Positions 25,222 to 32,852 of a stretch of 64,000 nt of DNA are shown here, in pieces. The notes beneath the pieces are model-generated. The model made no database searches, was not told where the DNA came from, and worked only from the letters and a program-made list of their open reading frames with translations. A program made the translations under genes and the position numbers. Each line of letters opens with the position of its first letter. The stretch's first letter is position 1. Source of the stretch: Saccharopolyspora indica (lineage in GTDB: Bacteria; Actinomycetota; Actinomycetes; Mycobacteriales; Pseudonocardiaceae); the NCBI RefSeq assembly GCF_027853965.1, contig NZ_JAQGLB010000017.1, positions 1 through 64,000 of the forward strand, written 5' to 3'.

Positions 25222-26616
25222 CTGGTCTTCGAGGCCCTGCTGGTCCTCGCCCGCCCAAGCCACGTAGCCGTCCGGCCGCAGCAGCACCGCGGGCACGTCC
25301 AGCTCCTCGCTGACGTCCACGACGTGGTCGACGCGATCCGCCCAGCCGCCCGCCGAGAGCCGCCCGGTCTGGTCGAGCAGGAGCCCGCGGCCACCGTGCA
25401 TCAGCTCGTACAGGCGCCCGCGCTTCAAGTTCAGGTCGCGCAGTCGGCGGCCGAGCAGCTCGTGGCCCGCACCGAAGTCGTAGCGCACGCCGATCGCGGT
25501 GATCTTCTCGATCAGGTACCGGTTGACCTCCTCGAAGTCCATCAGCTCCGACAGCAGCGTGCGCACGGCCTGCGGGCCCGGTTCCAGGGACATCAGCGCC
25601 ATCTGCGCGCGGGTGTTGGTGAGCACGTCGGCCGCCACCGGGTGCCGTTCGGCCTGGTAGCTGTCCAGCAGCCCGGCGGGCGCCCAGCCGTCGAGCTCGG
25701 CGGCGAGCTTCCAGCCCAGGTTGGCCGCGTCCTGCACGCCGAGGTTGAGCCCCTGCCCGCCGGTCGGCGGGTGGATGTGCGCGGCATCGCCTGCCAGGAA
25801 CGCACGGCCGGCCCGGTAGCGCTCGGCCTGCCGCGTCGCATCGCCGAAGCGGGAGAGCCAGCGCGGCGAGTGCACCCCGAAGTCGGTGCCCGCGAACGCC
25901 ACCAGCTGTGCCTTGAGCTCGTCGAAGGTGGGTGGCACCGCGCGGTCCTCGGCCAGGCCCGCGGCGGGCGCGATCACGCGGTACGCGCCGTCTGCGAGCG
26001 GCACCACGCCGAACCGCTTCTGGGTCTCGCGGACCTCGGCGACCTTGGCCATCAGCTCATCGCGAGGCACGGCCACCTCCACCTCGCCCAGCAGTGTCTC
26101 CACCTTGCTGGGCTCGCCGGGGAAACCGATGCCGAGCAGCTTGCGCACCGCGCTGCGGCCGCCGTCGCAGCCGACGAGGTAGCGCGAGCGCAGCTGCGCG
26201 CCGTCGGCCAGTTCGGCGGTCACGCCGTCCTCGTCCTGGCTCAGCCCGATCACCTCGCTGCCGCGCCGGATCTCGGCGCCGAGCTCGGCGGCGTGCTCGG
26301 CCAGCAGGCGGTCGACGACCGGCTGCGGGATGCCGAGGACGTAACCGTGCGCGGTGTCCATCCGCTCGGGCCACGGCTTGTCGATGCCCGCGAAGAAGCC
26401 GCCCGTCTCGTGCCGCGTGCCGAGCGCGAGGAAGCGCTCCAGCAGCCCGCGCTGATCCATCAGCTCGATGCTGCGCACGTGCAGGCCGCCCGCGCGGACG
26501 ACCTTCGTCGGCTCCGCGTCCCGCTCCAGCACGACCACGCTCGCACCGTGCAGCCGCAGTTCGGCGGCCAGCATCAGACCGGTCGGCCCGGCACCGACCA
26601 CGATCACGTCCATCAT
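25198..26616 (-). CDS. FAD-dependent aromatic-type monooxygenase
   Basis: The start is one of two adjacent ATGs (26616 or 26613); upstream sequence lacks coding features. The 472-residue product has the dinucleotide motif GAGPTG at residues 8-13, the DG motif GCDGGRSAVRK in the middle and the GD motif FLAGDAAHIHPPTGGQGLNLGVQDA. This is the PHBH/RdmE-like group of class A flavin monooxygenases. A C-terminal thioredoxin-like domain (ELDVPAVLLRPDGYVAWAGED) is also typical. It would hydroxylate an aromatic or polyketide substrate using NAD(P)H. No biosynthetic cluster surrounds it, so the substrate is unknown. Confidence 0.92.
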   Translation of the reverse strand: MMDVIVVGAGPTGLMLAAELRLHGASVVVLERDAEPTKVVRAGGLHVRSIELMDQRGLLERFLALGTRHETGGFFAGIDKPWPERMDTAHGYVLGIPQPVVDRLLAEHAAELGAEIRRGSEVIGLSQDEDGVTAELADGAQLRSRYLVGCDGGRSAVRKLLGIGFPGEPSKVETLLGEVEVAVPRDELMAKVAEVRETQKRFGVVPLADGAYRVIAPAAGLAEDRAVPPTFDELKAQLVAFAGTDFGVHSPRWLSRFGDATRQAERYRAGRAFLAGDAAHIHPPTGGQGLNLGVQDAANLGWKLAAELDGWAPAGLLDSYQAERHPVAADVLTNTRAQMALMSLEPGPQAVRTLLSELMDFEEVNRYLIEKITAIGVRYDFGAGHELLGRRLRDLNLKRGRLYELMHGGRGLLLDQTGRLSAGGWADRVDHVVDVSEELDVPAVLLRPDGYVAWAGEDQQGLEDQLRRWFGG

Positions 26617-26815
26617 CACAACGCCCGTTCGACGAGGGTGGGTCCCGGCCAGCGGGCACCGGTCGGCGAATGCGCTCGCCGACTCCGATTTCCGCTGGTC
26701 GAAGGCTTCGAGCGGGGATTCTGCGGTACCACCCGGGTCTTGCCGCAAGCCCCGGTGTGCGCTATACCTTGAAGCAGGCGGGGAGAACGCGGTTCCCCGC
26801 CTTCGCCATTTCCGG

Positions 26816-27358
26816 TCAGCCGTCCATGAGGGATTCGGCGATGGCCCTGGCCCGGCGGGCCGGTTCCGCGGTTCGTTCGCGGAGGGCCGTGACGTTGGCG
26901 CCGTCGATCAGCAGCATGAACTGCTCCGCGAGTTCGCGGTGGCGGGACTGCCCGGCCGCCACCAGCAGGCCGTCCAGGTAGTCGATGACCCGTTCCTTGT
27001 GCTCGGCCGCGACCCGGTGCGCCGCACTGTCCACATCGGCCATCTCGACCATCGTGTTGATCGAGGCGCAGCCGCGGAAGTCCTCGGCCTCGAACCGGTC
27101 GGCGAACACGTCGAAGATCGCCAGCGGTCCGCCGCCGCGTGCTTCGACGGCCTCCGCCAACCAGCTCCGCACCTGCTCGTCGTAGCCGCGCAGCATGGTC
27201 ACCACCAGGTCGTCCTTGCTGGTGAAGTGCCGGTAGAACGAGGCGCGGCCGACCCCGGAGACGGCGACCAGCCGTTCCACGCCGACCGCCCTGATGCCCT
27301 CGCTGTAGAAGAGCTGCTCCGCGGCCTCGACGAGGCGTTCCCGGGCTCGTGTGGCCAT
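26816..27358 (-). CDS. TetR-family repressor of the adjacent MFS exporters
   Basis: This 180-residue protein has the N-terminal HTH (VGVERLVAVSGVGRASFYRHFTSKDDLV, about residues 22-50). The effector domain has the pattern of TetR group C-terminal domains (SINTMVEMADVDSAAHRVAAEHK). The ATG at 27358 faces the first MFS gene across about 90 bp that hold a duplicated 18-bp sequence, probably its operator. It should repress itself and the divergent exporter operon until a ligand, probably an exported drug, binds. The ligand is unknown. Confidence 0.92.
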   Translation of the reverse strand: MATRARERLVEAAEQLFYSEGIRAVGVERLVAVSGVGRASFYRHFTSKDDLVVTMLRGYDEQVRSWLAEAVEARGGGPLAIFDVFADRFEAEDFRGCASINTMVEMADVDSAAHRVAAEHKERVIDYLDGLLVAAGQSRHRELAEQFMLLIDGANVTALRERTAEPARRARAIAESLMDG

Positions 27359-27389
27359 GCCGCCACGGTATCCCACCTTGCGCAAAAAC

Positions 27390-27435
27390 GGAAACGATCG
27401 GTACCGTCCACCAACATGGAAACGATCGGTACCGT
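27390..27435. promoter_or_regulatory. Duplicated operator for the TetR repressor
   Basis: The 18-bp sequence GGAAACGATCGGTACCGT occurs twice (27390-27407 and 27418-27435), 28 bp start to start, between the divergent TetR and MFS genes. The second copy extends to an AAACG-N8-CGTTT inverted repeat. Position and duplication suggest two dimers binding cooperatively. Confidence 0.75.
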
Positions 27436-27449
27436 TTTTGGGGGTCCCG

Positions 27450-28622
27450 TTGACCACGACCGCTGAACCCGCCGCCCGCGTCCCGCTCCGGGTGGCGGTG
27501 CTGGCGCTGGGCACCTTCGCGGTGGGCACCGACGCCTTCGTCGTCGCCGGGGTGCTGCCCGAGATCGCGGCCGACCTGGACGTCGGGATCGCCCAGGCGG
27601 GCCAGCTGGTGACCGTCTTCGCCATCGCCTACGCCGTGCTCTCACCGGTCCTCGCGACGCTCACCGGCACCTGGCCGCGACGCGCGGTCCTGCTCACCGC
27701 GCTCGCCGTCTTCGTGCTCGGCAACATCGCCACCGCGCTCGCGCCGAGCTACGCCACCGTGCTCGCGACGCGCGTGCTCGCCGCCGCCGGCGCGTCGATG
27801 TTCACCCCGATCGCCGGGGCGGCCGCCGCCTCGCTGGCCCCGGAAACCCAGCGGGCGCGGGCGATTTCGCTGGTCGTCCTGGGGCTGACCGTCTCGACCG
27901 CGCTCGGCGTCCCGCTGGGCACGCTGCTCGGGTCGGTCACGAGCTGGCGCGGCACCATGTGGTTCGTCGCCGCGCTCGGCGCCGCCGCCGGGATCGGGGT
28001 GGCCGCGCTGCTCCCGGCCATCCCGGCACCGCGGGCGGCGAGCCTGCGCGAACGCCTGGCCCCGCTGCGCGACGGCAAGATCACGATGACCCTGCTGACC
28101 ACGGTCGCGTTCTTCATCGGCATCTTCATCGTCAACACCTACATCAGCGCGATCGTCGAACCCGCCACCGGCGGCAACAGCGCACTGCTCGCGATGCTGC
28201 TGTTCCTCTCCGGCGCCGCGGGCACCGCGGGCAACCTCATCAGCGGCGGGTGGACCGACCGGTTCGGCGCGCACCGGGTGATCGCGGTCGCGATAGCGGT
28301 CGCCCTGGTCAACTGCCTGCTGCTGCCCATCACCGCGGAAGCGCTGGTCAGCGCCGTACCTGCGGTGCTGCTCTTCGGGCTGACCGCGTGGAGCGTGACG
28401 GTGCCGCAGCAGCACCGGCTGATCGAAGCAGCGCCCTCGTCGACCTCGCTGGTCATCTCCCTCAACGCCTCCGGCGGATACCTGGGCTCCTCGCTGGCCG
28501 GGGTGATCGGCGCCGCCGCCCTGGAGCTCTCCCCCGCCTCGCTGCCGCTGGTGGCGGCGGTCTTCATCGTCATCGGCCTGGCCGCGTCGGAACTGGCGCA
28601 GCGGATCGGAGCGCACTCATGA
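27450..28622 (+). CDS. MFS drug-exporter-like transporter, first of a pair
   Basis: The best start is TTG at 27450, close after GGGGGT; no in-frame ATG or GTG lies near the first membrane segment. The 390-residue product has about 12 membrane segments and the DHA1-type opening LALGTFAVGTDAFVVAGVLPEIAADL, with WPRRAVLLTA at the loop 2-3 position. It is coupled by ATGA to a second MFS gene. The family exports chloramphenicol, arabinose or other small compounds. Control by the neighbouring TetR is inferred from the shared intergenic region. Confidence 0.9.
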   Translation: MTTTAEPAARVPLRVAVLALGTFAVGTDAFVVAGVLPEIAADLDVGIAQAGQLVTVFAIAYAVLSPVLATLTGTWPRRAVLLTALAVFVLGNIATALAPSYATVLATRVLAAAGASMFTPIAGAAAASLAPETQRARAISLVVLGLTVSTALGVPLGTLLGSVTSWRGTMWFVAALGAAAGIGVAALLPAIPAPRAASLRERLAPLRDGKITMTLLTTVAFFIGIFIVNTYISAIVEPATGGNSALLAMLLFLSGAAGTAGNLISGGWTDRFGAHRVIAVAIAVALVNCLLLPITAEALVSAVPAVLLFGLTAWSVTVPQQHRLIEAAPSSTSLVISLNASGGYLGSSLAGVIGAAALELSPASLPLVAAVFIVIGLAASELAQRIGAHS

Positions 28623-29776
28623 CGGCTACCACGAGCACCGCCCCGAACCGGTGGGCGGTGCCGGTACTGGGTTTCGGCACCTTCGCCGTGGGCACCTGCG
28701 AATTCGTGCTGGCCGGGCTGCTGCCGCAGCTCAGCAGCACCCTGCTCGTGTCGATCGGCACCGCCGGGCAGGTGGTCACCGCGTTCGCGCTCACCTGCGC
28801 CCTGCTCGCACCGGCGCTCGCCACCGCCACCGCGAGCTGGCCGCGACGCCGGGTGCTCCTGCTCGCGACGGGCGTCTACCTCCTCGGCAACGTCTCCACC
28901 GCGCTCGCCCCGACGTTCCCGCTGGTGATCGCCGCGCAGATCGTCGCCGCCGCGGGTGCGGGCCTGTTCGTGCCGACCGCCGCGGTCACCGCCTCCGCGC
29001 TGGTTCCGGCGGAGCAGCGCGGACGCGCGATCGCCGTCGTGACAACGGGTTTCACCGCTGCCACCGCGATGGGCGCACCGCTGGGAACCGCGCTGGGGGC
29101 GATCTTCGGGTGGCGGGTGACGATGTGGTTCGTCGCCGGGCTGGCGGTGCTGGGCCTGCTCGGGCTGGTGCGGCTGGTGCCCGCCGAGGTCGCGACACCG
29201 GCCGCGGAAGGCCTGCGCGAGCGGCTGGCCCCGCTGGCCGACCGGCGGGTGCTGGTGGTGCTGGCGACCACGCTCGTCGCGTTCACCGCCGTCTACCTGC
29301 CCTACACCTACATCGGCGCGGTGTTCGGCCCGGCGACCGGCGGCAGCGGTGTCCGGCTGGCGGTGCTGCTGTTCCTGCTGGGCGTCATCGGCACCGTCGG
29401 CAACTACGTCGCCGGGGTGCTGGCCGACCGGTTCGGCAGCAGCCGGGTGGTGGCGTTCGCGCTGGTCTGGCTGGTGGCCGCGCTGCTGGTGCTGCCGCTG
29501 ACCACGGGCGGTTTCGGCTGGGCGATGGCGGAGATCGCGCTCTACGGCATCGCCGCCTTCGCGATCACCACTCCGCAGCAGCACCGGCTGATCACCCTGT
29601 CGCCGGAGTCGGCACCGGTCCTGGTGTCGCTCAACGCCGCGATCCTCTACCTGGCGATCGCGCTGTCCGGCATCGTCGGCGCGGTCGGCATCGCCTGGGC
29701 GGGCCCGCAGCTCCTCGGGCCGATCGCGGCCGCTCTCGCGGCCACCGCCCTCCTGCTGTCCACCAGGATCCGGTGA
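28619..29776 (+). CDS. MFS drug-exporter-like transporter, second of a pair
   Basis: The ATG at 28619 overlaps the stop of the preceding MFS gene. This 385-residue protein is clearly paralogous to its neighbour: FGTFAVGTCEFVLAGLLPQLSS, WPRRRVLLLATGVYLLGN and TTPQQHRLITLSPESAPVLVSLNA all have counterparts there. Both have about 12 membrane segments. Tandem duplication followed by retention suggests distinct substrates or a heteromeric exporter. Its stop overlaps a possible ATG of the next gene by one base, so the GNAT may belong to the same transcript. Confidence 0.9.
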   Translation: MTATTSTAPNRWAVPVLGFGTFAVGTCEFVLAGLLPQLSSTLLVSIGTAGQVVTAFALTCALLAPALATATASWPRRRVLLLATGVYLLGNVSTALAPTFPLVIAAQIVAAAGAGLFVPTAAVTASALVPAEQRGRAIAVVTTGFTAATAMGAPLGTALGAIFGWRVTMWFVAGLAVLGLLGLVRLVPAEVATPAAEGLRERLAPLADRRVLVVLATTLVAFTAVYLPYTYIGAVFGPATGGSGVRLAVLLFLLGVIGTVGNYVAGVLADRFGSSRVVAFALVWLVAALLVLPLTTGGFGWAMAEIALYGIAAFAITTPQQHRLITLSPESAPVLVSLNAAILYLAIALSGIVGAVGIAWAGPQLLGPIAAALAATALLLSTRIR

Positions 29777-29829
29777 TGTCACACCGGAATTCACTTCCGG
29801 CGGCACGGGCGGCGGGGGACGATCAGGGC

Positions 29830-30567
29830 ATGCGAGAACTCCGTTCCGCCGCCGAAGTCGGCGAGGTCACCGATGACCTGCTGGTCCGCTGGGCCGCGCA
29901 GGCGCTGGTCGCGGGCTACCCGCACGCCCGCGGGGCCGCTTGGCAGCACCGCAGCGCGGTCGTGGTGCACGCCCCGGCGCTCAACCGCGTCGACCGGGTG
30001 GTGTTCAGCGGATCGGCCGACGACTGCGTCGAACTGCTCGCCGAGGTGCTGCCGGGGCTGCACGGCGAGAAGCTGCGCCCGCTGGGCCGGACCGCGCTGG
30101 CGCACCGGGTGGCCGACCGGCTCGGCCTGGAGGTGCTGGCGACCTTCGGCTGGATGCAGCTGGCCACCGCGCCGCCGACCGCACCGGCGCCGGACGTCGA
30201 ATGGCTCACCGGTGAGGACGAGCCTGCCGTGGAAAGCCTGCTGCGCACGGCGAATCCGCGCTCGTACCTGTTCCCGGGCGACCCCGGTGCCCGCCGCTGG
30301 GCGGGCGTCCGCGGGGCCGACGGGACGCTGCTGTCGGTGGGCGGCGACTGCTGGCCCGCACCGGGAGTGCGCTACCTCTCCGGCGTCGCCACCCACCCCG
30401 ACCACCGCGGCACCGGGCTCTCCACGGCGGTCTGCACGTTCCTGACCAGGGAGCTCGCCCGCGAGGGCGCCGTGACGCTGATGGCCGATGCGGACAACGA
30501 GCCCGCGCTCAAGGTGTACCGCGGGCTCGGCTTCCGCTATCACTCGATCAGCGCGCTGGCCGGATGA
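29830..30567 (+). CDS. GNAT-family acetyltransferase
   Basis: From ATG 29830 the protein has 245 residues; an ATG at 29776 overlapping the MFS stop would add 18 residues that look non-coding. The C-terminal half is a GNAT domain with the acetyl-CoA loop SGVATHPDHRGTGLSTAV and the closing strands DADNEPALKVYRGLGFRYHSI. The N-terminal half may be a second, degenerate GNAT-like domain. Its position after two exporters suggests it could acetylate, and so inactivate, the same toxic compounds. This is inference. Its 3' end overlaps the convergent flavoprotein gene by 20 bp. Confidence 0.88.
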   Translation: MRELRSAAEVGEVTDDLLVRWAAQALVAGYPHARGAAWQHRSAVVVHAPALNRVDRVVFSGSADDCVELLAEVLPGLHGEKLRPLGRTALAHRVADRLGLEVLATFGWMQLATAPPTAPAPDVEWLTGEDEPAVESLLRTANPRSYLFPGDPGARRWAGVRGADGTLLSVGGDCWPAPGVRYLSGVATHPDHRGTGLSTAVCTFLTRELAREGAVTLMADADNEPALKVYRGLGFRYHSISALAG

Positions 30568-32209
30568 GCTTGCCCGGGTTGAGGATTCCGGTCGGGTCCA
30601 CGGCCTGCTTCGCCGCGGCCAGCACCGATTCGCCGATGTCGCCGATCTCCTCGGCCAGCCACGGCAGGTGGTCGGCGCCGACGGCGTGGTGGTGGCTGAT
30701 GGTGCCGCGCCCGGCGATGGCGTCCGACGCCGCCTGCTTGGCCTGCTGCCACTGACCGAGCGGATCCTGCGACCTGCGCGGCGCGAGCACCGTGAAGTAC
30801 AGCGACGCGCCGGTCTCGTAGGCGTGCGAGATGTGGCACATCACGATCGGCTTTTTGCCGCCGGTCCGCAGGCTGCGCACGAGCGCGTTGCGCACCGCCG
30901 AGCGCAGCTCGCTGATCCCGGTCCAGTGCGTCGCGGTTTCCAGCGTCTCCACGCACACACCGCGGTCGAGCAGGGCATCGCGCTGGCGCGGGCCGGAGAA
31001 CCGGTGCGAGCGCCAGGTCTCGCCGACGGCGCGGCCGAGCCGCACCGCTCGCGTGCTCCGCAGCACGCCCAGGGTCGCCTCGCGGCGCCGCGCGAGCTCC
31101 GCCCGCGAGCCCGCGTCCCAGCCCAGCACCAGCATGCACGGCTGCCGGATCCCCTTGCTGCGCAGCAGGAACTGCAGGGCCTTGACCTTCAGCGCCCCGG
31201 TCAGCTCGAACTGCACCTCGGTCTCGTCCACATCGGACAGCCGGGTCACGTCGGCGAGCACCCGGTTCTGCGCGAGCGCCCGCACCGCGTCGACGCCGCC
31301 CTGCCAGCCGTCGACCACGAACGCCTCGTAGCGGCTGTGCACCGGGACCGGCCGCACCCGCACCGCCACCTCGGTGATCACGCCGAGCGCGCCCTCGCTG
31401 CCGACCGCCAGCTGGCGCAGGTCGGGGCCCGCCGCCGAGGCCGGTGCGACGCCGAGCCGCCACTCGCCCGCCGGGGTGGCCAGCCGGACCCCGGTGACCA
31501 TGTCCTCGAAGCGGCCGTAGCCGGAGGACGCCTGCCCGGCGGACCGGGTGGCGGCGAACCCGCCGATGGTGGCCCGCTCGAAGGACTGCGGGAAGTGCCC
31601 GAGGGTGAAACCCTGCGCGGCCAGCAGCGATTCGGCCTCCACCGCGCGCATCCCGGCCTGCAGCACGGCGATCCGCGAGCTCGGGTCGAGCGAGACCAGC
31701 CGGTCCAGCCGGGCCAGGTCCAGCGACACCACGGCCGCCTTGGACCCGCGCAGCGCGTCGACGCCGCCGACGACAGACGTGCCGCCGCCGAACGGGACCA
31801 CCGCGATGTCGTGCCGGACGCAGACCTCCAGCGCGGCCTGCACCAGCTCGGGATCGCCCGGGAGCAGCACGGCGTCCGGCACCGCGAGCTCCGCGGCGCT
31901 GCGGCGGCGCATCAGGTCGGTGTAGGACATGCCGCCCGCCCGGCCCAGCCGCGCGGTGGCGTCGGTCAGCACGTGCTGCTCTCCGAGCAGCGCCGCGAGC
32001 TCCTCTCGGGCCGCCTCCGGCAAGGCGCTGTCCGGAACCTCCAGCAGCGACGCGGGAACGGCCGGCGTGGTGGTCTCGGCGAGCCCGATGCGCTGCCGCA
32101 ACCAGCGCAGAGCTCGGGGGGACAACGGCGCGGCGGAGCCCCCCGAAGGGGTCCAGGTGCCGCGAAGGGTGTGTTCGATCAGCCCGCTCACCAGTACAGT
32201 GTTACACAT
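30548..32209 (-). CDS. FAD-binding oxidase, alkyldihydroxyacetonephosphate-synthase-like
   Basis: This 553-residue protein has a VAO-type FAD-binding domain: LLPGDPELVQAALEVCVRHDIAVVPFGGGTSVVGGV, then RATIGGFAATRSAGQASSGYGRFEDMV. The C-terminal substrate domain ends AAKQAVDPTGILNPGKLI. It matches AGPS-like enzymes such as mycobacterial AgpS homologues, acting in ether-lipid or other FAD-linked oxidation. The ATG at 32209 overlaps the ATG of the divergent TetR gene; GTG at 32191 is an alternative start. It is divergent from tetR-glpD, consistent with joint regulation of glycerolipid metabolism. True ether-lipid synthesis is not established. Confidence 0.88.
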   Translation of the reverse strand: MCNTVLVSGLIEHTLRGTWTPSGGSAAPLSPRALRWLRQRIGLAETTTPAVPASLLEVPDSALPEAAREELAALLGEQHVLTDATARLGRAGGMSYTDLMRRRSAAELAVPDAVLLPGDPELVQAALEVCVRHDIAVVPFGGGTSVVGGVDALRGSKAAVVSLDLARLDRLVSLDPSSRIAVLQAGMRAVEAESLLAAQGFTLGHFPQSFERATIGGFAATRSAGQASSGYGRFEDMVTGVRLATPAGEWRLGVAPASAAGPDLRQLAVGSEGALGVITEVAVRVRPVPVHSRYEAFVVDGWQGGVDAVRALAQNRVLADVTRLSDVDETEVQFELTGALKVKALQFLLRSKGIRQPCMLVLGWDAGSRAELARRREATLGVLRSTRAVRLGRAVGETWRSHRFSGPRQRDALLDRGVCVETLETATHWTGISELRSAVRNALVRSLRTGGKKPIVMCHISHAYETGASLYFTVLAPRRSQDPLGQWQQAKQAASDAIAGRGTISHHHAVGADHLPWLAEEIGDIGESVLAAAKQAVDPTGILNPGKLIRPAR

Positions 32210-32224
32210 GACATCGCAATGTCA
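32199..32224. promoter_or_regulatory. Operator candidates spanning the overlapping divergent starts
   Basis: GTGTTACAC (32199-32207) is a palindrome of 9 bp, and TGACAT-CGCA-ATGTCA (32209-32224) is a perfect inverted repeat. Both lie on or next to the overlapping ATG codons of the flavoprotein and TetR genes, which is suited to autoregulation of both promoters. Confidence 0.6.
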
Positions 32225-32852
32225 CAGCAGTTTGCCGAGCGGGAGCGCGCGGTCGGCCCCGAACCGGGTCGGCGAGGCCGAGCTGCTGCGCGCGGCCCGC
32301 GAGTGCGTGCTCGCCAACGGCGTGCGGCGCACGACGCTGACCGAGATCGCCCGCCGGGCCGGCGTCAGCCGGATGACCCTGTACCGCCGGTTCCCCGACG
32401 TCGGCAGCGTGGTCACCGCGCTGATGACCGTGGAGTTCGGCGAGATCCTCGACCTGGCGCGCGCGGCTGAGCGGGCCGGGAACGTCCGGCAGCGGCTCGT
32501 CAGCGCCACCGTGCACGGCGTGCGGCTGCTGCAGGCCGCGCCGCTGCTCCAGCGCGTCGTAGAAGCCGACGCCGAACTGCTGCTCCCGTACCTGGTGCAA
32601 CGCCTGGGCAGCACGCAGCGGGCCGCGGAGGGGTTCCTGCGCGAATACCTCGTCGCAGGCCACGCGGACGGCTCCATCCGCGTCGGCGACCCGGCGGTCC
32701 AGGCGCGCTCGCTGCTGCTGCTCGTGCAGTCGTTCGTCGTCACCGCCGGCCCCGCGACCAGCGACATCGATCCCGACGACCTCGCCGCGGAGCTGACCAG
32801 GCTCCTCGACGGAGCCCTCCGCCCCTCGCCGACACCTCCGGAGTTGCGATGA
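32208..32852 (+). CDS. TetR-family regulator of the glpD/AGPS-like locus
   Basis: From ATG 32208 the protein has 214 residues. The HTH is LTEIARRAGVSRMTLYRRFPDVGSVVTALM, about residues 42-70, in the classical TetR position after a short basic N-terminus. The ligand domain has no diagnostic motif. Its stop overlaps the glpD ATG by 4 bp (ATGA), so regulator and enzyme are made together, and its own start overlaps that of the divergent flavoprotein. It probably senses a glycerolipid or fatty-acid-derived compound. That is inference from its neighbours. Confidence 0.9.
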   Translation: MTSQCHSSLPSGSARSAPNRVGEAELLRAARECVLANGVRRTTLTEIARRAGVSRMTLYRRFPDVGSVVTALMTVEFGEILDLARAAERAGNVRQRLVSATVHGVRLLQAAPLLQRVVEADAELLLPYLVQRLGSTQRAAEGFLREYLVAGHADGSIRVGDPAVQARSLLLLVQSFVVTAGPATSDIDPDDLAAELTRLLDGALRPSPTPPELR

